A DNA stretch of 40,207 nt from JBQTHI01 sp052390035 (lineage in GTDB: Bacteria > Actinomycetota > Acidimicrobiia > Spongiisociales > ZC4RG35), in assembly GCA_052390035.1 (NCBI GenBank), contig JBQTHI010000066.1, positions 1-40,207 on the forward strand. Direction: 5' to 3'. A program made the position numbers and the translations under genes. This document shows positions 40,040 to 40,207 of the stretch, in pieces. The number at the start of each line of letters is the position of its first letter. Positions within the stretch are counted from its first letter, which is position 1. The notes below the pieces were generated by a model. It was not told the DNA's origin, did not search any database, and saw only the letters and a program-made list of their open reading frames with translations.

Positions 40040-40207
40040 ATGAAGAAGGGTCAGCGGGTCGAAGAAATCACCAAGAAGACCGGGCGACGGCCCCGGACGG
40101 GGATCGTGGTGGATCTGCGGGGTGATCAGATCGAGGTTCAGTGGGACGACGGGCACACGTCGAGTCTGATCGGCGCGTATCTTCGCCCGGTCGACGACAA
40201 GGGAGCC
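40040..40207 (+). CDS. DUF1918-like small SH3-fold protein, cut by window end
   Basis: 56 codons are visible without a stop. The sequence (KKGQRVEEITKKTGRR, then TGIVVDLRGDQIEVQWDDGH) looks like the small actinobacterial DUF1918 family: beta strands with a conserved VxWxDGH. ATG at 40040 has AGGAGG seven bases upstream. Only a little should be missing. Divergent from the lipoprotein gene; the 176-bp gap between them shows no clear promoter. Confidence 0.7.
   Translation, partial: MKKGQRVEEITKKTGRRPRTGIVVDLRGDQIEVQWDDGHTSSLIGAYLRPVDDKGA

Noticed and set aside
1..40207. tRNA, rRNA, CRISPR arrays, insertion sequences
   Set aside because: No cloverleaf, spaced identical repeats, transposase genes or terminal inverted repeats were recognised by eye.

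Overview
The window is high-GC bacterial DNA with frequent GTG starts and very tight gene packing. It reads as a chromosome segment of an actinomycete (Actinomycetota). The strongest evidence is a complete Pup-proteasome locus (arc/mpa, dop, pup, prcB, prcA, pafA, pafB, pafC) followed by tatA, tatC and helY, in the same relative order as in Mycobacterium tuberculosis. TrmI, which lies near this locus in mycobacteria, is also present. The exact class cannot be read from the sequence. Placement near Acidimicrobiia is a guess from gene style.

Positions 1-17461 (all minus strand, read right to left) hold one long run of about 19 genes, many overlapping by 1-20 bp. The run starts with ARC/Mpa, the depupylase Dop, Pup, the proteasome beta and alpha subunits, an EamA-type transporter, the Pup ligase PafA and the DNA-damage regulators PafB/PafC. 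After a small zinc-ribbon protein and a hairpin come TatA/B, TatC, the helicase HelY, a lipid kinase, a DUF4193 protein, a polyprenol-phosphate mannosyltransferase, a GNAT, a Nudix hydrolase and an M20 peptidase cut by the window edge. Together these tag, unfold and degrade proteins, respond to DNA damage and export folded proteins.

Positions 17588-24112 (minus) form a five-gene carbohydrate operon: LacI-type regulator, GH65 phosphorylase-like enzyme, lipoprotein sugar-binding protein and two MalF/MalG-type permeases. Two near-identical palindromic operators lie directly upstream of the regulator. No ATPase is present, so a shared MsiK-like ATPase elsewhere is likely.

Positions 24230-31724 are mixed housekeeping genes: serB and trmI converge on a hairpin that contains both stop codons. 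Then come four tiny membrane proteins, an MFS exporter, a 36-residue Lys/Ala peptide resembling a histone H1/HupB tail with a 23-bp perfect-type hairpin after it, a HicB/DinB-like protein, a CcdA-like membrane protein, a cyclopropane-fatty-acid-synthase-like methyltransferase and a tiny membrane peptide.

Positions 31725-39863 (minus) are the most unusual part. A lipoprotein gene is followed by a 1459-residue protein that joins a Ser/Thr kinase, an nSTAND NTPase, a membrane helix and 14 WD40 repeats. This overlaps an FHA-class III nucleotide cyclase gene. A spacer with degenerate repeats follows, then an orphan pair of Dpp-type permeases. It looks like a membrane-anchored signalling module in which phosphorylation may feed cyclic-nucleotide synthesis. 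The window ends in a DUF1918-like gene on the plus strand, cut by the edge.
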